Assembly (NCBI RefSeq): GCF_009730915.1
Contig: NC_052489.1
Span: 2,197,622-2,261,621, forward strand
Direction: 5' to 3'
DNA: 64,000 bases
Source of the DNA: Dioscorea cayenensis subsp. rotundata
Lineage: Eukaryota; Streptophyta; Magnoliopsida; Dioscoreales; Dioscoreaceae
The translations under genes were made by a program, and so were the position numbers. Below are positions 40,280 through 52,652 of the stretch, in pieces. Below the pieces are notes generated by a model. The model was not told the origin of the DNA, did not search any database, and saw nothing but the letters and a program-made list of their open reading frames with translations. Position 1 is the stretch's first letter. Each line of letters begins with the position of its first letter.

Positions 40280-40776
40280 GTTGGCCTTGATGATGAACCA
40301 CACCAGATTGAGAATCCCAAGCGGCTCCAGATGGGTGGAAGTCACAGGCTCATACCATCAGACCGACTTTGACAGCACCGGCGGCGGCTTCATCCTCCGG
40401 GACATCGACGGCACACCACTCCCTAGCGGAAGCGTTCCCAACGAACGGCTTCAGCTCGTTTCACGCAGAAGCCCTAGCTCTGCTGCAAACGATGAGGGTT
40501 ATGATCGAGCTCGGGGAGGATGACGTGGTGTTCTGCCATGGATCGCCGAGGCTACAGCGGACCATGATAGAGGGGGCTGAGCTGCCGAGTGTGAGGGTGT
40601 GCCAGATGTTGATGGAGTGCGCTGAAGTTTGGGGGAGGAGGAGGGGTCCTTGGATGGTGTGCTGGTCGAAAGACAGGCTTGCAGCGGCGCACTGGCTGGC
40701 CAACTGCGGGCGCCGGTGCCAGCAACGTTGCCGATGGACGGGGCCATGGCCGGAGGAGCTTGAAGGTCTCTTCTAA
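40280..40776 (+). pseudogene. RNase H-like domain fragment with frameshift
   Basis: One frame reads VTGSYHQTDFDSTGGGFILR followed by DIDGT. The next frame continues FSSFHAEALALLQTMRVMIE, and later WMVCWSKDRLAAAHWLA. This is the layout of the plant RNase H-type domain (GGG-F-I-L-R-D-DG, then F-x-AEA-AL). The two halves sit in different frames, with the shift between about 40400 and 40470. The stretch is far richer in GC than its surroundings and has no intron. That suggests a retrocopy or the remnant of a retroelement or RNase H-like gene. Both catalytic ends look weakened. Confidence 0.6.
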
Positions 40777-40796
40777 GAAGCGCGCTCCATTGCTCT

Positions 40797-40832
40797 GAAA
40801 GCTCCAGCTCCAGCTCCAGCTCCAGCTCCAGC
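40797..40832 (+). repeat. (GCTCCA)n hexanucleotide repeat
   Basis: About six head-to-tail copies just after the RNase H-like fragment. Confidence 0.9.
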
Positions 40833-40989
40833 GAGCACCTTCGTTTATTATAATTTCTGAATTTTATGAAAATTTCATTGTGTTTTGCTTAAACTAATTT
40901 TAGAAAATTAACTAAATAATATATATACATTATTATTATTATTATTATTATTGTTTTGTCAAAATGAGCGACTAGACCACTAAAAAAAA

Positions 40990-41176
40990 TAAAAGTGTGC
41001 ATAAATCTCGGCGGAGTAAGTGAAGACAGGACCCATGCATACAAGAGTACTAGGACCACTCATATACAACCATTACTCATACTCCCAGAAATATATTTTC
41101 ACCTATAATTCGATCTCACCACTTGTGAAAGGTTCTAATGAAGATCTGATTATCAATAGATTACTTTCGTTGATAT
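40990..41176 (-). mobile_element. SINE B copy, reverse orientation
   Basis: The reverse complement reads ATATCAACGAAAGTAATCTA, CATTAGAACCTTTCACAAGT, GGTGAGATCGAATTATAGGT and ACTTACTCCGCCGAGATTTA, matching the GGT-intron copy at 21961-22152 block by block. The A and B boxes are more degraded here. Confidence 0.65.
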
Positions 41177-41799
41177 ATATATATTTGATAAATACTAGTG
41201 AATTATAGTCGTGCACATAAACTAAAAATTGAATATCCAATCTGTGCAACCCTATCTAGACGCTCATAATCAGAAACTTGTCACCACTAGTATTTATAAC
41301 ACAATTTGTTTGAGCGGGGAGACCAACGTTTTTATATGACAATTGTGAAATTTTGATAGTTAAGTCTATATGCAATGAGTTTTGTAAGGCATTCGTCCAA
41401 GTCTAAATAAAGCCTGGATGGTGACTTGTCCATAATATTAAAAAAATTAATTAATAAAATTTAGATAATTTTTTGTATGCGTTGAATTAAGTCATTATCC
41501 ACATTATTCACCACGCGGAGACTCTTGCTAATATATTCTTGATGATAAAAATAAAATATATTCATAAACACAGCTGCACACAATAATTATGTATACAATA
41601 TTGCAATTAAAGAGAAAAGAAACTGGAATCATTCCATACATTTTTCTATGTTTGATTAATTGAAAAAAAACTTTGAAGGTTCCTGACTGAAAATCAAGCA
41701 ATATGAGAAACAAACTTACAGTCCTTGAATATATGTCTCTGCCGAGTGATAAGAGTGAAAAAAGTGAACATGTTTGACTTAAATGATACAAAATGCAGG

Positions 41800-43218
41800 C
41801 AAACAATGAACAATAATATACATGAGGAGGATCACTTTAACATAAAGAATTTCAATCAATTCTACCCTCTAGAAAGATAAAAACATCATCACAAGAGGAA
41901 CAAGTGGAAATCAAGAACTAAGAAATTCTCATCAATTTGAACTACATAAAGGACACAGTTGATTTGTAGGGATATGAGAAATGTGGGCAAGTAAACATGA
42001 AAAAAAAAAAATTGGAAAACAGTAATCTTCTTTCAATCCAATAAGAAATAGATGGTAAAAAAGAAACAATCACAAGAGTAGCCTCAAATTTCATTGAATT
42101 CAATGTTGCACAACAAAAGCATCAATCCATTTCACCAAAATATACATTTCATTAATCAAATCACACAAAGCACACAACTGTTTGTGTGAAGAATGGGGGA
42201 AACAACATAGTCAGTCTCTAATGATAAGGAACAACAGTTTCAAAGTAAAAAGTACAAGAAAGAAAGATCAAACAATGCCCATTCATCCAACAATATTATT
42301 CAAGCAGAGGATCACATAAGAACACCCACCATTCACTGCTACAAGACATCAACAACACCAAGCTTAGCATATACAAACACAGGCATCATCTAACTAAAAA
42401 TTGATTTCACAAGAGAGCAGAGAAAACGTCAGATACCGAGAGCTAAGAAGTTCCTATTGCTCCAAATTTGAGGAAAAGAATTTTTTTGAAGATTGGCTAC
42501 AAGGAAACACTATGATCATTAAAATCCCAAATACCAATCTAGAGAACACTGAGAAATAAGGACTTTGCAGAAACAAATGCCACAAATGCACAAGATATAC
42601 ATTTCAATACTAATAGTAGCAGAGAGAAAACAATAGAATTCAAAAGCTGAGAAATTCTCAGCACCTCAAATTACATTAAGCACATAACAGAAGTTCATAG
42701 CTACAAAAAAGATAACAACCAGAGGAAAAAAGCCACCTTTTTTTCAAGCGAGGGAGATGGAGGATAAGTTGAGCTGCAAAGTGATTTCATTCAGTTGCTT
42801 CTTAACACTCAGGTTGATCATCTTCTAGGCGCTATTCTCAATTAACATGAGTTAAATAATTCAGTAGCAGCTACAAGACATCTACAACACAATGCTAAGC
42901 ATGCACATAAATTCATCACCTGATTAGAAATTCCATTGATTTCACATGAAGCTCGAATTATTCAGAATTGCACAAAAACAACATGATAGATTCGAATTAT
43001 TCAGAATTTCACATGAAGCTCGATCGGGAAAGCACATTACTTTTCAATACTTGGAAAAAAAAAAATGGATATAAATACATTTCAATAACATCAGAGAGAG
43101 GAAACAATGGAATTCAATAGCTAAGAAATTCCCAGCATTTTGAATTACATAAAGCATATAATAGAAGTTTAAAGCTATAAAAAAAACAATCAGAGGATGA
43201 GAAAAAGGCGACCTTTTT
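41800..43218. repeat. Degenerate tandem copies of the ATPD 3' end and 3' flank
   Basis: The segment at about 42640-42825 matches about 43110-43295: AAGCTGAGAAATTCTCAGCA against ATAGCTAAGAAATTCCCAGC. Next, TTCAAGCGAGGGAGATGGAG matches TTCAAGCGAAGGAGATAGAA, and TGCTTCTTAACACTCAGGTT matches TGCTTCTTAACACTCAGGTC. The latter are the last codons of ATPD on the minus strand. Weaker echoes of the 3' flank occur near 41915 (GAACTAAGAAATTCTC) and 42443 (GAGCTAAGAAGTTCCT). The gene therefore ends in a decayed array made from its own tail. Confidence 0.75.
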
Positions 43219-43959
43219 TCAAGCGAAGGAGATAGAAGAGAAGTCGAGCTGCGAGGCGATCTCATCCAAATGCTTCTTAACACTCAGGTCGATAAGCTTC
43301 GACCTGGAATTCCCAAACCTGATGGTGAACCCGGCAACGAGAGAAGGATCAATGACGGTCTTCAGCCGGATGTTCTTGGCCTTGGTGAGCTTCTGCACGA
43401 CCTGCGCGATCTGAGCAAGATGCTGCGAGTCGAGCTGCACAACCGACGACACCACGGCGACCTCGGTGCCGGTGATCCTATTGTAGCAGTTCTCGAACTC
43501 TCTGACGATGTCCTGGATGATGTCGATGCGGTTCATGTCGATGAGAATGGAGATGAAGTTGGCGGTGTGGCGCTGGAGGCAGGAGGAATCGGCGATCTCG
43601 CAAGCGACCTTCTCCTTTTCCTCGTTGGCAATGATGGGGTTAACGAAGAAGGAAAGGACCTCGGGGTCGGAGAAGATGCGACCGAGCTTCTCGACATCAG
43701 CCATGGTGGTGTCGAGAGTGTTGTTCCTGCAGGCGACGTCGGAGAGCGCGTTGGCGTAGCTCGCTGCCGCGGTGTCGGCTATGACGGCTCCGCCGCGGCG
43801 GCTGCGGCGGCTGCGGCGGAGAGCGAGCTTCAGGGGAGGAGGGCGGAAGGTGGAGGAGAGTTTGAGGGAGGAGGAGGGGGTGGAGATGGACGGTGGAGAT
43901 CGGAGATGGGCTGAGGGACGGACGGTGGAGATTGAAGAGAGGTGGAGAGAGGAGGCCAT
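43219..43959 (-). CDS. ATPD: ATP synthase delta subunit, chloroplast (nuclear gene)
   Basis: A single intact exon of 246 aa, the usual length. The subunit forms the peripheral stalk link between CF1 and CFo in the chloroplast ATP synthase. Residues 1 to about 62 are a Ser/Pro/Arg-rich transit peptide ending near RRSRRGGAVIADTAAASYAN. The mature part is the OSCP/delta fold: SYANALSDVACRNNTLDTT, DPEVLSFFVNPII, FISILIDMNRIDIIQDIVRE. The C-terminal signature is VIDPSLVAGFTIRFGNSRSK followed by LIDLSVKKHLDEIASQL. The coding sequence is clearly GC-richer than its flanks. It has no intron, like ATPD in other plants. Opposite-strand ORFs here are shadows. Copies of its 3' end lie downstream. Confidence 0.97.
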   Translation of the reverse strand: MASSLHLSSISTVRPSAHLRSPPSISTPSSSLKLSSTFRPPPLKLALRRSRRSRRGGAVIADTAAASYANALSDVACRNNTLDTTMADVEKLGRIFSDPEVLSFFVNPIIANEEKEKVACEIADSSCLQRHTANFISILIDMNRIDIIQDIVREFENCYNRITGTEVAVVSSVVQLDSQHLAQIAQVVQKLTKAKNIRLKTVIDPSLVAGFTIRFGNSRSKLIDLSVKKHLDEIASQLDFSSISFA

Positions 43960-44129
43960 TGTGGGAGTGAGAGGTGGTGGGATTGGGCGGGGGAGATGGG
44001 GTGGGATTTAGATATTGGGGAGGAACGGACGGTTGAGATTTGGTGTTGATGAAGGGAGGAGGATGGATTGCGCTTTTAGTTTTATCTTGTGGATGAGTGA
44101 GCAGGAGAGTGACAGGTGGCTTCATCTAG

Positions 44130-44151
44130 GCCGTTTATTCTGTGTGTTGAT

Positions 44152-44182
<31 letters not shown>

Positions 44183-45750
44183 TAAAATAATTTGAGTATT
44201 TTAGATTTAAATGCATTGTTTAAGTAATGTTTGTTCCACCAACACAAACCGCCTTTCGAGTCAATTAAGACTGGATTAGTATAGAGTGTCTCATTTCTGG
44301 GAGGACCATTGTAGATGGATTTTTCAGCTTTATTAAAACCCCGATGGTAGCCATGAGCTTCGTAGATCACTGGAGCTTTCGATATATTGAATCAAGTTGA
44401 CAAACAGGTTGGAGCTTCTCAATAGATTGATGGAGATGTTTCTTTTATTACAGTTGGTTATTGATGACTTAGCAACCATGTAATAAGCCACGTCACCAAA
44501 GTTAGTTACAATGCTTTTATATATACAGCTAAAGCAATTCAATGAATGAATGAGTTCCATTTTCTCTCAAACTGTGAGCTCTTCTTCTTCACTTCTCTTC
44601 CATTCATCCATGGATTAATTGATGTTCTCTTGAAGATCAAGTAGGACTCGAGATCGAATCCCATATCCACATAAAGCACGTGAGTCAGCATTGAGCTCTG
44701 TTTCCTACACATGCACGTCCCTAACTTACCCTTAAATTGGAGGATGCTTCTCATCTATGTGTAAAAAATGTAATGTTCACTCCCCAAAATGTCATACTCT
44801 TGTGTTTTACGGAAATTATTCATTGTTATCTTAAAAACATTCATGTTATGAAAATTTTTAATTCAACCACTCATTAGGTTAGTAATAGTAGTAGTAGTCT
44901 CATACAGTAGATTGGTAAAGATATAGGGTTAAAATCCTTCACCGGAATACTTGTTGTATTGTTATACTAGTCCTGTTAAACAATACATTATTATAACAAC
45001 ACTATTTTATGCTATTTTATGTAACGTTCCAATTCAAATATTGTTTACGATACTGTATTAAATATATTTTGACAATTCTCTGTGGTAGATAGTGTATCTC
45101 TTTTAAGATTACATAACAATGAGAATTTATTAGTTCAATTGATTTTTGCAAATCTCTGAGTATGCAAGTAGTACAATTTTTATCATCTCATGTAATATCT
45201 AATTGAGTTAATAAATTCATAAGTGATCGATAAGTAATTATAACTGATGCACTATCATACATATCTTTCTGTTAACAATCTTTTAATAATACCACATTTA
45301 TAAAAAGAAAAAAATATTAATTCATATGTGGATGCTAATGTAGTTTTATGAAGTGGAATTGCCATGCTTGGTCTAAAGTTGAATTTAAAAAAAAATTATA
45401 ATTTTTTTTTGTTGGAAAAGATAATAATAATAATAATAATATATGAGGATCAATCTCTACGATGCACGCTCACGTATTAAAAATCATGAACGTTAGCTGG
45501 ACCGCTGGATTTCGATCCAACTACTTTGGATACTATTCAATAAACAATAGTTACATCGTGCTTTATGAACGAAGACAGAGAAAAAAAGTGGAATGTACAA
45601 TAAAAACAAAAATTAAAACTAACGAACTCATTAATCTAAGATTACTCACCGTAACCAAAAGGTTAGATTATCAGAGTCTACTGTGACGTCTATGGACGTC
45701 CACATATAACCTTTTCTCATAATATATATATATATATATAACTTCCAAAC
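44130..45750. other. Intergenic region upstream of ATPD, no gene recognised
   Basis: Holds (TA)n tracts at about 44150-44176 and 45721-45740 and a (TAA)n run at about 45422-45441. No coding evidence. Confidence 0.6.
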
Positions 45751-47444
45751 CTGGTTGAACCTAACCATAAAAAACCATGTCTTCCTTTTCCGTGATGCCC
45801 ATCTGAAGAGCTGTTCGTCTCCAAAAGCCTCTTCTAGCTCCGGGATCGCTGCGATGAGCTCCTCCTCTTCAAGCGAGCACCTCCATCACTGCGCCATCAC
45901 TGAGCTCCAGGTCTCATCGCTGGAGCTGATGACGCGCTGGTTCTTCCCCCCTTGGCTCTCCCATGCGCTACCGTGTGCTCCTCTCTCTCGATTCATCATC
46001 CATGTGCGTGCTTTTTGAGGAGCTTTTGGTTCCTTGGACAAGGATATCATTCCAACCGTTCTGAAGATCTTGGTGGTCTTGGGATGTTCAGGAAGAGAAT
46101 ATGGGAAGGAGGTGGGGTTGAGATCTCTTTTGGTAATTTTTGTATTCAGTTGATCCTTTTGTTTATCTTGGAGAAGAGACTGATTCCGCTCCTTTTTGTT
46201 TTCTGTTTTCCAGGCTCTCAACGAGAAGGAGCTTCTCGCTAGACATCGAGCTGACTGATGAAATTCCACTGGAAAATTTTGTTTCTTCCAGATGAGACAA
46301 AGGTCTCTGAAATTGGTGAGTTTATCTTGCGGCTTATGCTTTTTATTTTTGCTTATTTATCTTATTTTTCTCTATCCATTCGAATGGAAGGAGTCAAGAT
46401 TCCATCTTTTGATTTCCGAGAAGCATCTATGATGCTCACTTGATAAAAATCTCATCTTGCTGAAGCTTCTCTTGACTGTGCACTGAAGTTTTGCATCTAT
46501 TGCTGGTTGTTTGCTTTTGTTTCCACACGTATGCTGGAGTTTTTTTGTTTCTCTTATTTTGGAATCTATGTTGCAGAATTAAATTTGCTTCTCTTCTCAT
46601 AATTTCTTTTTTTGTGACTGAATGCGTAGTTGAAAGATATATAGACGGCTGGTCATTAGAATTAGAAATATAGAAATATAGAAATATACATTGTATGTTG
46701 CCATGGATTAATTTTTCTGGTTATTGTAAAATTTGTATCATGTATGCAAAATGAAAATCCATCCCCCTCATCCAACTCACATCAGGTTATGGATACTTTT
46801 TAATATTGATTAAATTTAATTGTCTCCGTGGTTACAATTGTGGTCACAGTTACTTTGAAACTAATCTCTTTTTGGATCAGAGCAAAAATCCTCCTCATTG
46901 GCTTGTCAAATGGAAAGTAGCAATTCCAAGATAGACTACCAGGCAGGGCAGATTTGTCTTTTTATGTAATGCAAGATTGTCCAAGCTACACCCTATGCGG
47001 AACGTGGTAAACCATTTGAGTAACATGCATTTTGATGGAAATGACACTTCTTTTCCATCTGTGGTGGACGAGCACAACAATATACATCAAATTTGCTCAC
47101 CACCTATTTGATCATAAATTGGGATCCACAACAAGTATGCGTGTATTTCTTGTGACCTCGCACCAAGTTTGTCTACTGATGTCATTTGTTCAAAGAGCTT
47201 GGTTTGAATAACCAGACAAAAATTTATGGAAGATGCTTTTGTTAGCTTGTAATTACTATCCTTAATTGTGTATTCATTTCTCAAGGCCCTCCTTCCATAT
47301 CTTGTATTTTCTAGGGATAGTCATTTAATCCAATGGTTTACAATAGCCCGTAAGATAAAAGTTCCCCCTTTTCATCTATATAGGGATAGTCTTCCCACTC
47401 TTCTTGTTATCTCTTGCTGCTTCAGGTGTCTATCTCATAGCTTC

Positions 47445-47883
47445 ATGAGGACTAAATCAAAGCAAAAGAAACCCAGTATCATGGAGAGGCTTGGGCTGGT
47501 TGACCAGCAAGGAAAGCTGGTCACCAACCCCCCCAAAGATGTTTTTGATGATTTTTTCCAGGTGATTATTTACAGTATAGTTGAATCTAGGTCTTTCAGC
47601 CAGATGAAATTAATGGGGTTTGCGTGATTAATACCATAAAAGAAAAGATCAATTATCAATTTCTAACAATAGGTTGCATGTTTTGGTTTTGAAGCACTGG
47701 ATAGCCACATGGGGATCTGAAGGACAAGTGATGGAGAGCCCACAAACAGCAGAAATGGTTGAGGGTATTGAAGCTATGAACCGTGCCATTAGGAATGCTT
47801 TATATGGAGCTATTAGCTGTTCAAGGTTGCCTGTATTTCGTGAGATCTGTAGTGAGGTCCCTTGTGAGGAATATTTCCAGTGA
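47445..47883 (+). CDS. Possible small two-exon gene, unknown function
   Basis: An exon at 47445-47561 encodes 39 residues (MRTKSKQKKPSIMERLGLVD, later KDVFDDFFQ) and ends at a CAG|GTGATT donor. An exon at 47695-47883 follows a TTTTGAAG acceptor and starts HWIATWGSEGQVMESPQTAE, ending with TGA. Joined in phase 0 they give 101 aa, basic at the start and otherwise soluble-looking, with no membrane segment. The residue mix is more protein-like than that of nearby ORFs, but I do not recognise a family. An acceptor-like CTTCAG sits just upstream at 47425, so more 5' exons may exist. Sequence at 45780-46330 contains open stretches (for example around LDIELTDEIPLENF at 46226-46290) that could be earlier exons. 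Confidence 0.4.
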
Positions 47884-47889
47884 TCTAAT

Positions 47890-49560
47890 TGGCAGTTTCT
47901 ATGATCATATATGGAAATTCCTCTCTCAGTGAGATAATAGTTGTCATGTTTTTTTGTTATCATGAACATGCTTTTTTTTGTCTCTTGATTTGAAGGTGTC
48001 CTGGGATAGTTCCATGATTGATTTTATAGAATTGAACCCCTTGCCATATAGTTTGAATGCATATTTATTCCATGAACTGTTGGCAGTAGCACCAACAATT
48101 AGATTTTGTAGTTTATATATCTCCAAGAAGTGGTTGATGTTCTGTGAAAAATAGAGAATTTTTTTTTCTCATTCACAAATATCTCCTTTAAGAAGCATGA
48201 GTAGGAGTTGACAGAGGAATGTGGTGTTTTTGTGCTGATTGACTTGTCAGTGGAGTGCACCTCCCATGCTCACAGAGAGGACTAAAGCTCGACCATTTAC
48301 AAGTCTTGATCCAAATTTTTTCATACTACATATATCCAAGTTTAATGCCCTTGAAACCTTTTTTCTAAGGATGATCTCCTATCTAAATTTGCGTCTGCAT
48401 TTTTATTGTTTTGCCTGCATGCCTGCAAATGAGCTTTATAAATTGTGAATACTTGTCTGTGAACCATTTATGAAGCTTAAAGAGGATTATATCGAGTACA
48501 TTAAATGCATGATCTGGCTGTTATCGCTAACCATAATGCATTGTTATGTGCATGCCAGTAAGAAAGGAAGCATGCTGCAAGCTGAGTAAAAAAGGAAAAA
48601 GAGTTAGCATTAGGGCTATTTAATTTGCCTTCCACATTGAAGGAGCTATCTTTTGCACAAATATAAGACTAATACCAATTAGAATATTGATGTTGCAAAG
48701 GGTTATCCAGAACTTTGTAAATTCAAACCCATAGCTGATGATTGAATTATCATATATTTTCTGCTTTTCTTTTCACATGTTTCCATTTCTTGGCATTTCT
48801 AATAATGTCTTGATGCTCTTTGTAACCTTATAGAGGCCTCTCTGGATACTGAGCAGCCACATGATCGAACCATCTGATACTCAATGCAACCTTTGCCTTT
48901 TTGTGCAGTTAATACTCTAAGAACCATGGTGTATGATTGGATGATTTGTGCATGCTTCAAATTGTTGCTGCTTATTTTTCTTCAATCTTGATATATATCC
49001 CTTTAGTCCATTTAAGAAAAAGGTCAATAGCAGACATGTGATGAATTATTGCAGTTAGAAGCTTTATTTGGATAAGTTAAAAATCACGATGCCTTCCGTG
49101 ATCTGTGGATTATGGAGGCACATGAGTACCAGAAAAAGAAGGCATGTGATTGGTTTGTCGATGTATGAATAGATTAACATAAAATACGTGATCTGCAGAT
49201 AGCTAGATTAGTTTAAGGCCATGCATTGCAAACGTGAACAATACGTAAATCACACAACTCTTCTTGAAGTTTAACGAGTGACATTGTCGTTGATGACGTA
49301 ACCATAATGAGGGATCAAGATACCAATTGTCGTATATGCATCAAAATCATAACTCATGCAAATTTAAATTAGCTAACAGCGGATTGGCTTGTCAAGCTCC
49401 AATTTTGTTTCATGTGGACCTCAAAATGAAATGTCTGGCATTTATTTATGAACTGCTAAATTTGTATAGTCTAATTAAGAGCTGCTAGTGCTGTCTTCTT
49501 TGTTTAGAGTTCTTTTAGAAAGATTTGAGACTTTTTTTTATGCGTTCTGTATAAGAAGAG
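47890..49560. other. Intergenic or 3' flank, no gene recognised
   Basis: No recognisable protein, RNA or transposon. A short open stretch at 48239-48310 (QWSAPPMLTERTKARPF) could be a stray exon but lacks support. Confidence 0.5.
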
Positions 49561-49583
49561 TTGCCAAAATATTCCTGAACAAG

Positions 49584-50165
49584 GAGAGTTCTGCACTTGA
49601 TATTCCCAACAGATATATGATCAATGATCATCTGATAGGTGTCACTCCTTACAAAATGCTAGTTCATCCTTCATTTTAATGTCTCAAACTGAGAGAGGCT
49701 GTCTCTGTGCAGGCTTCCATGTTTTTTTCCCTTTTTTTTTTTGGTTGATCACTGTGCCTTTTATGTGTGATTTGAGAGTTCTGCACTGGATGTTCTCAAT
49801 AATAATTATAATTGATAATGTGGCAGGTCTCATTCCTTCCAATGTAATGCTATTTCATCCTTCTGGTTAATATCTCAAATTCATGGAAGCTTTCTCTGTG
49901 CATGCTTCCATCTTGGTTTTTATTATGTAGTGACTTTTGTGTGTGATTTGAAAGTTCTGCAATGGGTTTTATTGTCAAATATTTTATTGTTGGTCATCTG
50001 GCAGGTCTCATTCCTCACAATATTCTACTTCACCCTTAAGTTTATTATCTCCTAGTTAGAGAAGCTTTCTCTGTGCATGCTTCATTTTTCTTCTTTATTT
50101 GTAATACCGCACCCTTTTTGTGTAATTTCCTTCCTAACAATGTAGTACTCTTTTTGTGAAGGCTA
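49584..50165. repeat. Diverged tandem repeat, three and a half units of about 180 bp
   Basis: GAGAGTTCTGCAC at 49584 and 49774 and GAAAGTTCTGC at 49950 start successive units. Each is followed by GGCAGGTCTCATTCCT-like, CTTCATCCTTC-like and CTCTGTGCATGCTTCC blocks. A partial unit ends the array. Spacing is 190 and 176 bp. Non-coding. Confidence 0.75.
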
Positions 50166-50169
50166 GTTG

Positions 50170-51630
50170 CTGATTCATCTGAACATTTCTTATATAAAGT
50201 AAGTCATGTGATAGTTGTTTATATTTATAAATCACTCCTTGGCACTAAATAATGATGGTGGGATAGGTTAGTTAACCCAGAGGCATTTGAGGAATGTGTG
50301 TTTGGTGTATAGTTTCTGTGTGAATAAATGGACTTTCAAGAAGGTTGGGTTGGTTAAAAAAAGGTTTTCTCTTCTTTGCTCAATTTTTTGACAAGTAATA
50401 AGTAATTGATCCCTAGTTGTGAAAGTTCTTTTCATTGTCTTTCCAAGATGTGGGAAGCATTTTGTGGTTGAAAAAGCATTTTGGACTTGGAGTTTGAGAA
50501 ATTGTTGGTGGGTGTGCATGATTTCTCGTTGAGAGATAACGATGTATCTTAATCGCATTGTTGATAATGGAATCATGTTTTCTGGCTTGGCAGTGGATGT
50601 AGCCCTACAATGAGCGAACCATGTAAATCATTGTGTTGATTTGTTGCTTTGTGGCTTGAGTTGTTTCCTTGGAGCATCATCATCCATCTTGTAATATGTA
50701 TTGTTGTTAGTGTTGCTTAAATATATATCTTGCTAGTCTTAGCAATTGTAGTGGAGTGATCCAGGTATTTCTGTATCATACTTCTTCTCGATTCTGGTGT
50801 TGCTTCCTTGTGTTCTTGATGGCTTTTCTCAGAATTCATTATAAGCGTGAGATTGAAGTTCTCTAGGCTTTTTAATGCATATATGCTTTTAGTTATCAAG
50901 AAACCTTCATGGAAGCATTTTGGAACCCGGTTTATTTGATTCAAACAACCGAAAACTTCGGATGTTTCATATAACTTTAATGAGCCTAGAAGAGAATCAT
51001 AGATACTCCTTGTTAAACCTCTGATTAGTATTGGAACTCAATACGATCATGTTTTCATTACAGTACTTAAACAATGTTATGATTTGACTCAGTATGATAC
51101 TACATATGATTTAATGTCCTGTGGCATTTAGTTTTGATGAAATATGAAGATGGAAAAGTTATTGCAGCTAATTTATCAGACTTATCATTCTCTGATTCTC
51201 ATGTTTGCTCTGTGAATTGGTCAAACAATGTTTTTTGTTGTCTTAAATTCTCACTGTCTCTCAGATTGGCAGGTATTTTCATGGTTCATCATGGGTTGAA
51301 CTTGAAAAAGAGAAATGTTGATGCTCTTTAGTGATAAATTGTTCTGAAAGATATGACAATTGATAAGTCTTTAAGTTTCCAGATCTGCAGAAATAGAAAT
51401 GAATTATGTTTTCAGGTTTTAGATTCAGTTGTGGTTTATGATAAATAATCTGTTATTCAGATTCAGACCACAAGTTTAAAACTCAAAATATTAAGCTTCC
51501 ATTTCTGCAGAAATAGATGTGATTTGTTCTTCATTTTCAGTTTCAATTGCAATGGGAATGAAAGGAATGAACTGTGATATTAGAGAAAATTAATATTAGA
51601 GAGAATCACTAAAACCAAAGGGGGAGTATT
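50170..51630. other. Intergenic, no gene recognised
   Basis: No supported gene. Two similar short blocks (TTCTGCAGAAATAGA near 51384 and 51506) hint at another small duplication. Confidence 0.5.
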
Positions 51631-51640
51631 TTCTTGGTAT

Positions 51641-51925
51641 AATTGCCATACATGTCCCTCTAATTGTGTACTTTCTATCTTTTTAGTTCTTGCAATATTT
51701 TTAGGTATAATTAAGTTCTCATATTTGGTCAAGTTGGGTCGTTTTAGTCCGTGGCAATATTTTTAGGTACAAGTCCTTGCAATATTTTTTGACGGAACAC
51801 TTGGCCATCTACGTTGTTGACTAGAATGATTAAACTCGATTAAATATGAGGATTTAATTATACTTAAAAATATTGTAAGAAGTAAAAAGGCAAAAAAATA
51901 TACAATTGCAGGGACTTGTACATCT
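51641..51925. mobile_element. Foldback MITE-like element
   Basis: The left arm (51641-51735) and right arm (about 51836-51925) are inverted copies of each other. The left reads CATACATGTCCCTCTAATTG, later GCAATATTTTTAGGTATAAT. The reverse complement of the right reads GTACAAGTCCCTGCAATTG, later ACAATATTTTTAAGTATAAT. The arms extend for about 90 bp around a loop of about 100 bp. No ORF and no clear target duplication. Confidence 0.65.
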
Positions 51926-52174
51926 TACTTGAATAATTTTATCTGTGACTTGAGTTATGAACAAATATAAAAGAAGGAATTTTAATTGGTTTACAATGTG
52001 AAGTTTCACCAGCAATGAATATATTCTTAAACTCAAAAATTAAGTTTTTATGTGTACATCGCTGTGATTGTGTTTAATTGCATTGTTTATGTTCACATTC
52101 ATAGAATTATAAATCAGGTTTGCTTCAATGTTTATTTTGGCCGAGGGTTAAAAGAAAATGTCCGCCTAATAATA

Positions 52175-52198
52175 TATATATATATATATATATATATT
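52175..52198. repeat. (TA)n microsatellite
   Basis: About a dozen TA units. A second, longer run lies at 52618-52648. Confidence 0.9.
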
Positions 52199-52613
52199 TA
52201 TTGCTTGATAATTTCTTATCTTTATGGCTTTTCCAAATGAGTATTTTTTTTCCATGATTATTATTATTCCCAAGAAATTAGCTTTGGAAACAGACCATGG
52301 AATCAAATAAATAAACAAATAATTAATTTGTCTTTGAAAAAATAATATAACTGAGATTTCATATTAAAATATATATGATAATTTTTTCCATTAAAAAAAA
52401 ATCATAGGAAAATATTAAAAAAACCACCAGTGAAAAAAGAAAATATAAAAAAAATAGAGCCTACGGTTATTCACATGAAGGGTCTCTTGTTCAAGTCCTC
52501 TAAATACCAATTGTTGAAAGTTTGTGTATTGATTTGTTTTTAGGGTTACAGTCATGGTAATTAGTGTATTTTTATACTTATTTATTTTTAATTAATAATA
52601 TTTATATTTATAA

Positions 52614-52652
<39 letters not shown>

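Noticed and set aside
43270-43914. 214-aa plus-strand ORF opposite ATPD
   Set aside because: Low-complexity shadow of the GC-rich ATPD coding sequence, which has a full family match on the other strand.
45886-46269. 127-aa minus-strand ORF
   Set aside because: No recognisable motif. It overlaps more protein-like plus-strand stretches and lacks splice or promoter support.
52440-52520. Another SINE fragment, based on GGGTCTCTTGTTCAAGTCCT
   Set aside because: Only a single B-box-like match, with no body or duplication to support it.
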